64,000 bases of DNA from Pelomonas sp. Root1444. GTDB taxonomy: Bacteria > Pseudomonadota > Gammaproteobacteria > Burkholderiales > Burkholderiaceae_C. A program made the translations under genes and the position numbers. The stretch's first letter is position 1, and each line of letters opens with the position of its first letter. Of the stretch, positions 46,902 through 56,103 are shown one piece after another. The stretch covers positions 922,720 through 986,719 of the forward strand of contig NZ_LMFP01000003.1 of NCBI RefSeq assembly GCF_001426885.1. The letters are read 5' to 3'. The notes beneath the pieces are model-generated. The model did not search any database. It saw nothing but the letters and a program-made list of their open reading frames with translations, and had not been told where the DNA came from.

Positions 46902-48361
46902 TGAATGTGCCTGCGACACGGGCTGCCGCGCACCCGTTGAAGTCCCTGCTCCTGTGGGCCGCCTGCCTGCCGGCGGTGGCCTGGGGACAGGAAGCTTCGC
47001 CCGTGCCGTCACCCGCGCCGCAGGCCACCGGCGTCAGCCCCGACACCCAGCTCGCCATCCGCTTCGACAGCCCGCCCACGCTGGGCAGCTCCGGGCTGAT
47101 CCGTATCCATGACGCCGACGATGGCCGCGTGGTCGACACGCTGGACCTGGCCATCTCCGCATCACCCAACCGCCGCATGGCACCGGCCGAGGCCACGGCC
47201 GACGCAGCGAAGAACGCCTACCAGTCCACCCGCATCGCGGGCCGCGACTGGCATTTCCGGCCCGTCATCGTGCGCGGCAACGTGGCCACGATCTATCCGC
47301 ACCATGGCGTGCTGGCCTACGGCCGCCGCTACCGCGTGACGGTGGACGGCGGCGTGCTGCAGCCGGCTGCCATCGCGTGGACCTTCGCCACGCGCAAGGC
47401 GCCGCCCGCGGCAGACAGCCCACGCCTGGTCGTCGCGGCCGACGGCAGCGGCGACTTCGCGACCGTGCAGGGTGCCGTCGACTTCGTGCCCGGCAAGCCG
47501 GCGAAGCGCGTGACGATCTTCATCCGCAACGGCTTCTACGAGGAGATCGTGTCGCTGGCGGGGAAGCGCAACCTGACGATCCGCGGCGAGAGCCGCAACA
47601 AGGTGCAGGTGGGCTATGCCAACAACAGCGCCTTCAACCCCGGCGGGCGGGCGCGCTGGGCGTTCTCCATCGTCGATGGCGAGGACATCCAGCTGTCGAG
47701 CTTCACGATCAGCAACCACGCCGTCGGCCAGGCCGAGGCGCTGATGACGCGCGGCGAGCGCATCGTGCTGAGCGACATGACTCTCAACGGCAGCGGCGAC
47801 GCGTTGACTACCTACGGCACGCTGTACGTGCAGGACAGCAAGCTCACCGGCCATGGCGACACCATCCTGGGCTACGCGGCGGCCTACTTCCTGCGCACCG
47901 AGCTGCAATCCATCGGCCCCTTCAGCTGGACGCGCACGCCGGCCGGCCAGCATGGCAACGTGTTCGTCGACTGCAGCTTCATCGCCAGCGACGCGCCGCT
48001 GCCCTGGGCAGCCTCGGCCCCGGTGGCCAACCCCGCTGCGGTGTTCGCGCGCCTGCCGCGCAACAACTCGGCCACGCGCACCGCCGACAACTTCCCGCAT
48101 GCGGAGATGGTGCTGATCAACACGCGCACGCAAGGCATCCCGCCCGAAGGCTGGGGGCCGGTGGAAGAGGCGCCGGGCTTCGACAGCTCGCAGGTGCGGT
48201 TCTGGGAATTCAACACGACGGACCTGCAGGGCAAGCCCGTCGACGTGAGCAGGCGCCATCCGGTTTCGCGCCAGCTGACGATGGAGAAGGACGCCGCGCT
48301 GATTGCCGACTACAAGCGGCCGGAGTTCGTGCTGGGCGGCTGGAAGCCGGTGGTGGAGTGA
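46901..48361 (+). CDS. Pectin methylesterase, CE8
   Basis: 486-residue secreted enzyme; signal peptide about 1-28. An Ig-like domain (about 45-165) precedes the CE8 right-handed beta helix that starts RLVVAADGSGDFATVQGAVD. Catalytic Asp300 (GDALTTYG) and Asp320 (GHGDTILG) and the Arg in SWTRTPAG match the family. It removes methyl groups from homogalacturonan, giving substrate for the PL1 pectate lyase encoded 1.6 kb downstream. Start overlaps the unknown gene (TGATG); the next gene follows after 4 bp. Confidence 0.93.
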   Translation: MNVPATRAAAHPLKSLLLWAACLPAVAWGQEASPVPSPAPQATGVSPDTQLAIRFDSPPTLGSSGLIRIHDADDGRVVDTLDLAISASPNRRMAPAEATADAAKNAYQSTRIAGRDWHFRPVIVRGNVATIYPHHGVLAYGRRYRVTVDGGVLQPAAIAWTFATRKAPPAADSPRLVVAADGSGDFATVQGAVDFVPGKPAKRVTIFIRNGFYEEIVSLAGKRNLTIRGESRNKVQVGYANNSAFNPGGRARWAFSIVDGEDIQLSSFTISNHAVGQAEALMTRGERIVLSDMTLNGSGDALTTYGTLYVQDSKLTGHGDTILGYAAAYFLRTELQSIGPFSWTRTPAGQHGNVFVDCSFIASDAPLPWAASAPVANPAAVFARLPRNNSATRTADNFPHAEMVLINTRTQGIPPEGWGPVEEAPGFDSSQVRFWEFNTTDLQGKPVDVSRRHPVSRQLTMEKDAALIADYKRPEFVLGGWKPVVE

Positions 48362-48365
48362 GGCG

Positions 48366-49976
48366 ATGAGACTGTGGCGAGCGCTGGCGTTGCTGCTGGC
48401 CCTGTGCGGCGCGGCTGCGCAGGCGACCGGGCGGGCGACCGAGCAGTGGGGCATCCATGAGATCGAGCTGAAAGGCCCGGCGGACGGCAACCCCTTCGTC
48501 GACGTGCAACTCGGCGCCCGCTTCAGCGACGGCGCCCAGACCGTCGAGGTCGACGGCTTCTACGACGGCGACGGCGTCTACCGTGTGCGCTTCATGCCCC
48601 CGCGACCGGGCCGCTGGACGTGGGTGACGCACAGCAACCGCTGGCCGCTGACGAACAAGCAGGGCGAGTTCACCGCCACGCCGCCCAAGCCCGGCAACCA
48701 CGGCCCGGTCGGCGTGCGGCACGGCCACCACTTCGGCCATGCGGACGGCACGCCGTACAAGCCGGTCGGCACCACGATGTACAGCTGGGCGCACCGCGGC
48801 CCGGCGCTCGAAGAGCAGACGCTGCAGACGCTGGCCGCAGCGCCCTTCAACAAGGTGCGCATGCTGGTGTTCCCGCAGACCGCGGGCACCGACAGGCATC
48901 CGCCGCCGTTGTGGCCTTGTGAAGCGTCCTCGGGCACGCCGCCGCGCAAATGGGACTGCGCGCGCTTCAACCCCGCCTTCTTCCGCCACCTGGAGCAGCG
49001 CGTGGGCCAGCTGCGCGATCTCGGCATCGAGGCCGACCTGATCCTGCACCACCCCTACGACGACAAGCGCGAATGGGGCTTCGACAGCATGACCCGCGAG
49101 CAGGACGACCGCTATGCCCGCTATCTCGTCGCGCGGCTGGCGGCCTACCGCAACGTCTGGTGGTCGCTGGCCAACGAGTTCGACTTCATCCGCACCAAGA
49201 CGGATGCGGACTGGGGACACCTCGGCCAGCTGCTGCAGCGCATCGACCCCTACAACCACCTGCGCTCCATCCACAACGGCAAGCGCATCTACAACCAGGC
49301 CGAGGGCTGGATCACCCACGTCAGCATGCAGCACGGCATGGCGGCGGCCGAAGCCAGCCGGGCGGTGCTGTTCCGCGAGGCCTGGCGCAAGCCGGTCGTC
49401 TTCGACGAGCTGAAGTACGAGGGCCGCCACGACCGCCGCTGGGCGCAGCTGACGGGCCAGCAGATGGTGCAGGCCTTCTGGGCCGTGACCATCGCCGGCA
49501 GCTACGGCGGGCACAGCGAGTTCATCCCCGATCCGGCCGACGGCACGATCTGGCTGGCGCAGGGCAAGGCGCTGCGCGGCCAAAGCCCGCCACGGATCGC
49601 GTTCCTCAAGCAGATCCTGGACACCGCGCCGGCCGAGGGCATCGACCCCATCGACACCTTCGAGGACGTCTTCGTCGCCGGCCAGCCCGGGCGCTACTAC
49701 CTCGTCTACTTCGGCCAGCAGGCGCCGGCTGAATGGCTGCCCAGGCTCTACCTGACCGGCCTGCGCGACGGCCAGCGCTTCAAGGCCGAGGTCATCGACA
49801 CCTGGGCCATGACGATCACGCCGGTGAAGGAGTCGCTGCAGTTCAGTCCGCAGGGCCGCTACGACTTCGTCGCCAAGAACCCGATCAAGCTGCCCGGCAA
49901 GCCCGGCATCGCGCTGCGGCTGACGGCGCTGGACGCGCCCGCCGCCCCCGGCGCCAAGCCTGCCGTTGACGACTGA
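48366..49976 (+). CDS. Secreted DUF5060/DUF4038 glycosidase, GH140-like
   Basis: 536-residue protein with a signal peptide (about 1-20). An N-terminal DUF5060 sandwich (about 25-110: DVQLGARFSDGAQTVEVDGF) is followed by a DUF4038-type TIM barrel (about 125-430) with the candidate acid/base in WWSLANEFDF and nucleophile in VVFDELKYEG, then a C-terminal DUF5605-like sandwich. DUF4038 proteins include GH140, whose founder is an endo-apiosidase of rhamnogalacturonan II. Apiose removal is one possibility; other glycosides are equally open. Confidence 0.75.
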   Translation: MRLWRALALLLALCGAAAQATGRATEQWGIHEIELKGPADGNPFVDVQLGARFSDGAQTVEVDGFYDGDGVYRVRFMPPRPGRWTWVTHSNRWPLTNKQGEFTATPPKPGNHGPVGVRHGHHFGHADGTPYKPVGTTMYSWAHRGPALEEQTLQTLAAAPFNKVRMLVFPQTAGTDRHPPPLWPCEASSGTPPRKWDCARFNPAFFRHLEQRVGQLRDLGIEADLILHHPYDDKREWGFDSMTREQDDRYARYLVARLAAYRNVWWSLANEFDFIRTKTDADWGHLGQLLQRIDPYNHLRSIHNGKRIYNQAEGWITHVSMQHGMAAAEASRAVLFREAWRKPVVFDELKYEGRHDRRWAQLTGQQMVQAFWAVTIAGSYGGHSEFIPDPADGTIWLAQGKALRGQSPPRIAFLKQILDTAPAEGIDPIDTFEDVFVAGQPGRYYLVYFGQQAPAEWLPRLYLTGLRDGQRFKAEVIDTWAMTITPVKESLQFSPQGRYDFVAKNPIKLPGKPGIALRLTALDAPAAPGAKPAVDD

Positions 49977-49989
49977 ACGAGCGACACCG

Positions 49990-51468
49990 ATGAGAACGAC
50001 CACCGCCCTCGCCACCGCGCTGCTGCTCGCCGCCTGCGGCACGCCGCCCGCTCCCGCGGGTGCGAAGGCCCCGCCGGCCTTTCCCGGCGCCGAGGGCGAA
50101 GGCGCCATCTCGATCGGCGGGCGGGGCGGCCGGGCGATCTACGTGACGACATTGGCCGACCACGGCCCGGGTTCGCTGCGCGACGCCATAGAGGCCGACG
50201 GCCCGCGCACCGTTGTCTTCGCGGTGTCCGGCACCATCGCGCTCGCCAAACCGCTGCACGTGAAGAACGGCCGCATCACCATCGCGGGCCAGACGGCGCC
50301 CGGCGACGGCATCACGCTGCGCAACCATCCGCTGTTGATCGACGCCGACGACGTGGTGGTGCGCTTCATCCGCTCACGCCTGGGCGACGAGGCGGGCGCC
50401 GACGACGACGCCATCAGCGTCGGCTCGGGCCAGCGCATCATCCTGGACCATGTGTCGGCGAGCTGGTCCACCGACGAGGCTCTGTCCGTTTCGGTCGCGC
50501 GCGCCGACCTGGGCCGGCCGGCCTACCAGCACGTCACGGTGCAATGGAGCGTCATCGCCGAGTCCCTCAACTGCAACGCGCCCAAGAAGGGCGCCTGCCA
50601 CGGCTTCGGCAGCCTGTTGCGCGGCGCGCACGGCACGCGGTTGTCCATGCACCACAACCTGTGGGTCCACCACCAGGACCGCATGCCGCGCCCAGGCAAC
50701 TACCTCGCGCAGGACAAGGACCGCACCGGTGGCTTCTACGACATCCGCGCCAACGTCTTCTACAACTGGGGCACCGAGCGCGCCGGCTACAACCTCGACC
50801 GCAACGGCGAACGCGCCAGCTACAACTTCGTCGGCAACGTCTACCTGCGCGGCCCCGACTCCAAGGGCGCGTTCGCGTTCGAGGAAAGCAACCCCGGCGC
50901 GCGCGCCTTCTTCGCCGGCAACACGATGGACGGGCGGTTGCCCGCCGACCCGTGGGCGCTGGTGCGCGCCCATGCGCAGCATCTGCCCGGCGGGCTGCCC
51001 GACGGCTACAAGCTGGCAGCGCCGCTGCCGTTCGCGCACGTCGGCGTGGACGCGCCCGACAAGACACTGGAACACGTGCTGGCCGGCGTCGGCGCGTCCC
51101 TCGCGCGCGACGCGGTGGACCAGCGCCACATCGCCGACGTGCGACAGCGCCGCGGCAAGCTCATCAACAGCCAGAGCGAAGTGGGCGGCTGGCCGGTGCT
51201 GCAATCCAAGCCCGCACCGCTGGACAGCGATGGGGACGGCATGCCGGATGCGTGGGAGACAGGACAGGGCCTGAACCCGCGCGACGCGTCGGATGCCGCG
51301 CGCGTCGATCCAGCCACCGGCTACACCCAGCTGGAGCGCTATCTGAACGGCCTGGTGGCTCACCTGCCCGGCACCATGGCCGCCGCGCGCCGTCCGGATC
51401 TGGCCTTCGTGAAGCAGGAGCCCTATCGCGATCACGCAGAAAGCGGCGCTGCTCAGGTGTGCGGGTAG
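49990..51468 (+). CDS. Pectate lyase, PL1 type, lipoprotein
   Basis: 492-residue protein; lipoprotein signal with LLLAACGT. The parallel beta helix of pectate lyase/Amb allergen type is clear: GRGGRAIYVTTLADHGPGSLRDAI, TIAGQTAPGDGITL, DDVVVRFIRSRLGD and MHHNLWVHHQDRMPR with the Arg of the catalytic site. Near the end DSDGDGMPDAWE is a calcium-binding thrombospondin-3-like repeat. It cleaves demethylated homogalacturonan by beta-elimination. An ATG eight codons earlier (49966) overlaps the previous gene and would spoil the lipoprotein signal; 49990 is preferred. Last gene of the 31.9-51.5 kb + strand series. Confidence 0.9.
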   Translation: MRTTTALATALLLAACGTPPAPAGAKAPPAFPGAEGEGAISIGGRGGRAIYVTTLADHGPGSLRDAIEADGPRTVVFAVSGTIALAKPLHVKNGRITIAGQTAPGDGITLRNHPLLIDADDVVVRFIRSRLGDEAGADDDAISVGSGQRIILDHVSASWSTDEALSVSVARADLGRPAYQHVTVQWSVIAESLNCNAPKKGACHGFGSLLRGAHGTRLSMHHNLWVHHQDRMPRPGNYLAQDKDRTGGFYDIRANVFYNWGTERAGYNLDRNGERASYNFVGNVYLRGPDSKGAFAFEESNPGARAFFAGNTMDGRLPADPWALVRAHAQHLPGGLPDGYKLAAPLPFAHVGVDAPDKTLEHVLAGVGASLARDAVDQRHIADVRQRRGKLINSQSEVGGWPVLQSKPAPLDSDGDGMPDAWETGQGLNPRDASDAARVDPATGYTQLERYLNGLVAHLPGTMAAARRPDLAFVKQEPYRDHAESGAAQVCG

Positions 51469-51674
51469 TCAGCCCCTTAGTGGATCGTCAAGATCAAGAG
51501 GCTCAACCGCCCTCGCCCGGCGGCGCGTACGGCTCGATGACCTGCTGCTCCGTCAGGACGGTGACGGGTCAGACGTCCCGCCCATGGCTCTGGCCGGAGC
51601 GGCATTCGGCAGTGGCTTCAGTCCGACCCTCACGAGGACAGCACGGGCGCGAGCCGCTCGGCCGACCGCGCTAA

Positions 51675-52679
51675 CTACTTTGTCACGCCTGCAGCGGTGC
51701 CAGGTGTTGCCCGCCGGGGAAAATCACCCACGCCTTCGTTCGTCCGCTCCACCTTGCGGATCGTGCCGTCGTCATTGAAGTGCAGGTACTCGGCCGCCAC
51801 ATGCCGCTGCTTCCTCGCGCAGGCCGCGCCGGGCACGTCCAGCCAGCGGTGATAGAACAGCACCCACTGCCCCTTGAACTGCACGATGGAGTGGTGGTTG
51901 TTGGCGTTGTTCTCCTGCTCCATGATGACGCCGCGGTAGGTCCACGGGCCCTTGGGCGAGGTGGCCGTGTAGTAGGTCAGGATGCGGTTGTGCTCGGGCA
52001 TCGTGAAGTAGTACAGGCCGTTGCGCTTGAACACCCACGGCCCCTCCATCGGTGGCTCGTAGCCGCCCATGTCCATCTTCTGCAGCTCGCCCTTGAGGCT
52101 GCGCATGTCGTCGGCCATTTCGGCCACGAGGTAGTTGACGCCCGACGTGCGGCTGTAGAGGTAGGCGCGGCCGCCGCTCTCCTCATCGTCGACGAACAGC
52201 ACCGGATCATTGGCATAGGGCTTGCGCCACAGCGGCGCGCCGATCATGTCCTTGAAAGGGCCGGCGGGGTTGTCGCTCTCGGCGATGCCTATGCCCATCC
52301 ACTTGGTGCTGTTCTTGGGGTTCTGCCGGTCCTTGATGCCGGTGCCGGCGGGGAAGACGAGGTAGTACTTGCCGTTCCTGTAGGCCGCGTCGGGGGCCCA
52401 GGCGTAGTCGTCGGCCCACTTCAAGTCCTTCACCGACAGCACCGCGCCGTGGTTGGTCCAGTGGACGAGGTCGGTCGACGAGAAGGCATACCAATCCTTC
52501 ATGTGGAAGTCGGCCTGGCATTCCTCGTCGTGCGAGGTGTAGAGCCACATCTTGCCGTCAGGCCAGACGTGGCCGGAGGGGTCGGCGGTGCGCAGGTCCT
52601 TGCCGAGGGCCAGCGGGTTCTGCGCCTGCGCCGACGTGGCGAGCAGCGCCGCAAGCGCCACAGACACAAGACGTTGCAT
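51675..52679 (-). CDS. Secreted GH43 family enzyme
   Basis: 334-residue protein with a signal peptide (MQRLVSVALAALLATSAQA). GH43 acidic residues: Asp in RTADPSGHVW, Asp in WAPDAAY, Glu in MEGPWVFK; HRW and LHFNDDGTI near the end are also typical. Probably an arabinofuranosidase or exo-arabinanase/galactanase acting on side chains. The ATG at 52679 has AAGGA 8 bases upstream; an in-frame ATG at 52697 overlaps the GH115 stop (ATGA) and could be the start instead. Last gene of the minus-strand operon PL11, GH43-like, GH115, GH43. Confidence 0.88.
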   Translation of the reverse strand: MQRLVSVALAALLATSAQAQNPLALGKDLRTADPSGHVWPDGKMWLYTSHDEECQADFHMKDWYAFSSTDLVHWTNHGAVLSVKDLKWADDYAWAPDAAYRNGKYYLVFPAGTGIKDRQNPKNSTKWMGIGIAESDNPAGPFKDMIGAPLWRKPYANDPVLFVDDEESGGRAYLYSRTSGVNYLVAEMADDMRSLKGELQKMDMGGYEPPMEGPWVFKRNGLYYFTMPEHNRILTYYTATSPKGPWTYRGVIMEQENNANNHHSIVQFKGQWVLFYHRWLDVPGAACARKQRHVAAEYLHFNDDGTIRKVERTNEGVGDFPRRATPGTAAGVTK

Positions 52680-52693
52680 CGCACAGTTCCTTT

Positions 52694-55108
52694 TCATGGG
52701 CGGCACGCGCCGGGCTGCAGGTCGGCGCCGTCGAACATCAGGTCAGCCTGGCCGGCCTTGACCTGCAGGCGCAACGGGCCGGCGCTGCCGGTCAACGTGA
52801 GCGAAGCCGTGATGCGGTTGGCCAGCACGCCCTGGGCCCAGGCGGCGTCCTGCGTGCCACGAGGCCAGCGCAGCGGGTGGACGTGGCCGTCGACGAGGAC
52901 CTCGGCCTGCCAGGCCTCGCCGGCCGCCAGCGTGTAGGTGGGCAGCACGTGGACGCGCAGGCACGCGGCATCGGTCCCGGGCGACTCCAGCGTCAGCGTC
53001 GCGCCGGCCCGCTGCGCTGCCAGCACGCCGTCGCCCCGGCCGAGGCCGGGCACGCGACGCCAGCCGTCGGCGGCGCCGACGCGCAGCAGCGGTGCGATCG
53101 GCTCGATGAGGGGCAGCGGCGCCAGGTCGGCCGCCGCATTCGTCAGGTCGCGCAGTGCATCGGGCGCGCTGCCGCCCAGCCCCGCCGCGGGCAGCAGCGG
53201 CGCCTGCTGGCGGTAGCTGGTCCACAGGCCGTCCGCGGGTTCCTCGGCCAGGATGCCGGCCCAGCGGCCGCTGTTGTAGCGGGCGGTCAAGGCCTTCAGG
53301 CGCTGGTCTGCGCGCACGGCCTGCGCGGCGAGGGCGCGCGCGCCGGCCGGGTCACGCTCCATGGTCGCCGCGTAGCGCTCCAGCGCGAAGAAGCGCTCGT
53401 TGGCCAGCGCCGAGGCGCGCAGCGGGTATTCGACGAGCTGGAAGAAGCCATCGCGCTGCGCCGCGGCGATGCGCGGGCGCAGCGTGTCGAGGCTGTGCAG
53501 CAGCATGGCGAAGCGGGTCAGGCGCTCGTGGATAGCGGCCGGCGCCATGCCGCTGCGGCGCACGCGTTCGCCGGGAAGGTGGAACTGCAGATGCTCGGGC
53601 CGCCGTTCGAAGTTGACGCGGTAGTAGCCGTCCCAGATCTCGGCAATTTCGGCAACGCCGAACAGCCGCCGGGCCAGTTCACGCAGGTAGCCGCCCTGTC
53701 CCTGCGCGCGCACGGCCGCCGGGTTCCAGGCCAGGTCGAACCAATGGCTGAGGTTGACCTCGTGCGGCTTGATGTCGCCCGCGTTGGCCACCCACAGCCG
53801 CTGCACGCCGGCATCGAAGGCGCGGCCCATCTCCTCGGCGACAAGGGCTGGAGGGGTTGTGGACAGCCACAGGTAGGACAGCGGCGCACCGAGATAGCTC
53901 AGGTGGTAGTACACGCCCGAGCCGCCCGAACGCCTTGATTGAGCGGCATCCGGGAACTGCCGGATGTAGCCGAAGTTGTCGTCGGGCCAGACCAGCGTCA
54001 CGTCGTCCGGCAGCGCCAGGCCGGGCAGTAGCGGCAGCACTTCCTTGTAGGGCACGAAGATTTGCGGCAGCGTCGCCGGGTCGCCGACATGCTTAGCCAG
54101 CAGCTCGCGCTGGTCGGCCAGCAGCCTGTTCAGCAGCGCCTGCTTCTCGGCCACCGTGCCGCCGCCCTGCATGCCGCTGTCGTGGATGCCGCGCATGCCC
54201 AGCGTGTAGAGGTTGTCGTAGCGGCCATTGGCTTTCAGCCGCTCGGCCCAATAGTCGCGCACCGGCTCGGCGTGGGTGGCGTAGTTGTACTGCTCGTGCG
54301 GCGCCTTCCACTCGGCGACGTTGTTGCGCAGCAGCGGCTCGGCGTGGGACGAGCCCATGACGATGCCGTAGCGCTGTGCCAGCCCGGCATGGCGCGCGTT
54401 GGCATTGAAGGCGCCCGACACCTGGTGCATGGCCGGCCACAGCGTGTTGCCCTTCAGCCGCAGCAGCAGGCGGAAGACTTGCTCGTAGGTGCGCGGGCCG
54501 ATGTTGCGGGCCTCGGGCTCGAAGGTGTGGGCGGCCCAGGGCTGCAGGCCCCAGTCTTCGTCGTTGATGAAGAGGCCGCGGTACTTCACGGCAGGGCCGT
54601 CGTGCAGCGGAGCGTCGAGGCTGACATGCAGCGGCCCGCGCTGGAGCGGCGCCACGTCGGCCCACCAGTGCCAGGGCGACACACCGAGCGCCTGGCTCAG
54701 CGTGTAGGCGCCGTAAGCCGTGCCGCGGCGGTCCGCGCCCGCAACGACGAGGGCCTGCCTCACGCCCGGCGCCGGGTCGCGCAGCAGCGCGATCTGGAAG
54801 CACTCCCAGCAGCCCTTGAGCCGGCTCAGGTCGAGGCCGGCGGCATCGATGGCCGGATGCCTGCCGGCCGTGCCGATCCAGACCTGCACGGCGCCCTTGT
54901 TGCCCACACTGGCGCGCAAGCCCAGCCGCTTCAGGTCGTCGGCGAGGTCCTGGGCGACGAAGGCTTCGAGCGGATCGGCGTCCGGCGCCGCGACGATGAC
55001 GGCGCCATCGAGCGGCATGCTGCCCGGCGTGGCTTTCGTTGCCACCTGGAGCCCGGCTTGCGCGGCGCCAGCCAGACCGATCCACAGACCCAGCAGCAGG
55101 GCGCGCAT
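52694..55108 (-). CDS. GH115 family alpha-glucuronidase-type enzyme
   Basis: 804-residue secreted protein; signal peptide about 1-18. GH115 markers: YRGLFINDEDWGLQPWAAHTF, KGNTLWPAMH, GIVMGSSHAEPLLRNN, VTLVWPDDNFGYI and GGSGVYYHLSYLG. Known GH115 enzymes remove (4-O-methyl-)glucuronic acid from xylan or arabinogalactan; in this locus arabinogalactan on RG-I is the likelier target. Its ATG overlaps the upstream stop (TGATG) and its stop is next to the following GH43 start. Confidence 0.88.
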   Translation of the reverse strand: MRALLLGLWIGLAGAAQAGLQVATKATPGSMPLDGAVIVAAPDADPLEAFVAQDLADDLKRLGLRASVGNKGAVQVWIGTAGRHPAIDAAGLDLSRLKGCWECFQIALLRDPAPGVRQALVVAGADRRGTAYGAYTLSQALGVSPWHWWADVAPLQRGPLHVSLDAPLHDGPAVKYRGLFINDEDWGLQPWAAHTFEPEARNIGPRTYEQVFRLLLRLKGNTLWPAMHQVSGAFNANARHAGLAQRYGIVMGSSHAEPLLRNNVAEWKAPHEQYNYATHAEPVRDYWAERLKANGRYDNLYTLGMRGIHDSGMQGGGTVAEKQALLNRLLADQRELLAKHVGDPATLPQIFVPYKEVLPLLPGLALPDDVTLVWPDDNFGYIRQFPDAAQSRRSGGSGVYYHLSYLGAPLSYLWLSTTPPALVAEEMGRAFDAGVQRLWVANAGDIKPHEVNLSHWFDLAWNPAAVRAQGQGGYLRELARRLFGVAEIAEIWDGYYRVNFERRPEHLQFHLPGERVRRSGMAPAAIHERLTRFAMLLHSLDTLRPRIAAAQRDGFFQLVEYPLRASALANERFFALERYAATMERDPAGARALAAQAVRADQRLKALTARYNSGRWAGILAEEPADGLWTSYRQQAPLLPAAGLGGSAPDALRDLTNAAADLAPLPLIEPIAPLLRVGAADGWRRVPGLGRGDGVLAAQRAGATLTLESPGTDAACLRVHVLPTYTLAAGEAWQAEVLVDGHVHPLRWPRGTQDAAWAQGVLANRITASLTLTGSAGPLRLQVKAGQADLMFDGADLQPGACRP

Positions 55109-56103
55109 CACCGCGCCCTGAACGCAGGCCGCAGGTCGGGCGGCGGCGCGTTGCGGTCCAGCGTCAGCCACCCGTCCTTCACTTGCAGCTCCGCCACCTG
55201 GATGACGGTGCGCTGGTGCCAGCGGTCATCCGTCTTCGCCTCGGGCTCGCCGCTCTGGTGCGTGAAGTAGAAGAGATAGGCGCGGCCGTCGACCACGTTG
55301 ACGCCGGGATGCTGGCCCTGGGCGCGGTCGGTGGGATGCTGACCCGTGCCGGCCAGCAGCCGCGTGGGCTGCTCTTCCCAGTTCAGCGCATCGTCGGAGC
55401 GCAGCACCAGCAGGCCCTTCCACAGGTCGGCCACCAGCCACCATTTGCCGGCGAACTGGAAGACCGTCGGGCCTTCACCGGGCAGGCTCGTCACTTGACC
55501 GCGCACGGCCCAGGTCTTCATGTCGGGGCTGTCGGCCACCTTGAGCTTGCTGCCGGCCTGCTCGTCCTTGAACCACATCCGCCAGCCGCCTTGCGGCGCG
55601 CGGATGACGGACGCGTCGATGACCTTGGGCGAACCCAGGTCCACACGGCCGGCGCATTGCCAGGTGCGCAGGTCGGCGCTGGTCAGGTGCTCGATGCGGC
55701 GCTCGCCGGTCCAGCTCTTGTGCACGCCGGGCACGATGGTGAGCCAAAGGTGGTAGACGCCATCGAAGTCCTGGATCTCGGGCGCCCACAGCGTGGTGCC
55801 GGTGCATTCGGCCGGGAACTTCGCCTCGCCCGACGCACGCCAGTGGTTGCCGTCGTCCGTCGTCGCGATGCCAATGGGCGTGGCGTGCACCCAGCTCACG
55901 TCCTTGGGGTCGTCCAGCCGCAGCGTCGCGCGGCGGTTCGTGTAGAACATCTCCCAGCGCTTCAGGCCGCGGTTGAAGACGACGGACACGTCGGCGGCGC
56001 CGTCCAGCACCGGGTCGCGGTACAGCGGGCGCGGCGCGGGCTCGGGGGCGGTGGCACAACCGACGAGCGCAGCGAGCAGCGCGAGCGAGGCGACGAGCTT
56101 CAT
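55108..56103 (-). CDS. GH43-like five-bladed propeller lipoprotein
   Basis: 331-residue lipoprotein (lipobox ALVGC at about residue 16). A five-bladed propeller typical of GH43/GH32-type folds: YRDPVLDGAADVSVVFN, WAPEIQDFDGVYHLWLT, KVIDASVIRAPQGGW, LVADLWKGLLVLRS. The Asp in IDASV and Glu in APEIQ or GEGPTV are candidate catalytic residues, but no exact family is claimed. Its ATG (56103) overlaps the PL11 stop (ATGA). Confidence 0.75.
   Translation of the reverse strand: MKLVASLALLAALVGCATAPEPAPRPLYRDPVLDGAADVSVVFNRGLKRWEMFYTNRRATLRLDDPKDVSWVHATPIGIATTDDGNHWRASGEAKFPAECTGTTLWAPEIQDFDGVYHLWLTIVPGVHKSWTGERRIEHLTSADLRTWQCAGRVDLGSPKVIDASVIRAPQGGWRMWFKDEQAGSKLKVADSPDMKTWAVRGQVTSLPGEGPTVFQFAGKWWLVADLWKGLLVLRSDDALNWEEQPTRLLAGTGQHPTDRAQGQHPGVNVVDGRAYLFYFTHQSGEPEAKTDDRWHQRTVIQVAELQVKDGWLTLDRNAPPPDLRPAFRAR

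Noticed and set aside
51469-51674. Possible gene remnant; the minus strand reads PVTVLTEQQVIEPYAPPGEGG then stop
   Set aside because: Looks like the end of a protein but is too short, with a stop just upstream and no partner sequence. The 206-bp gap otherwise shows no clear terminator.
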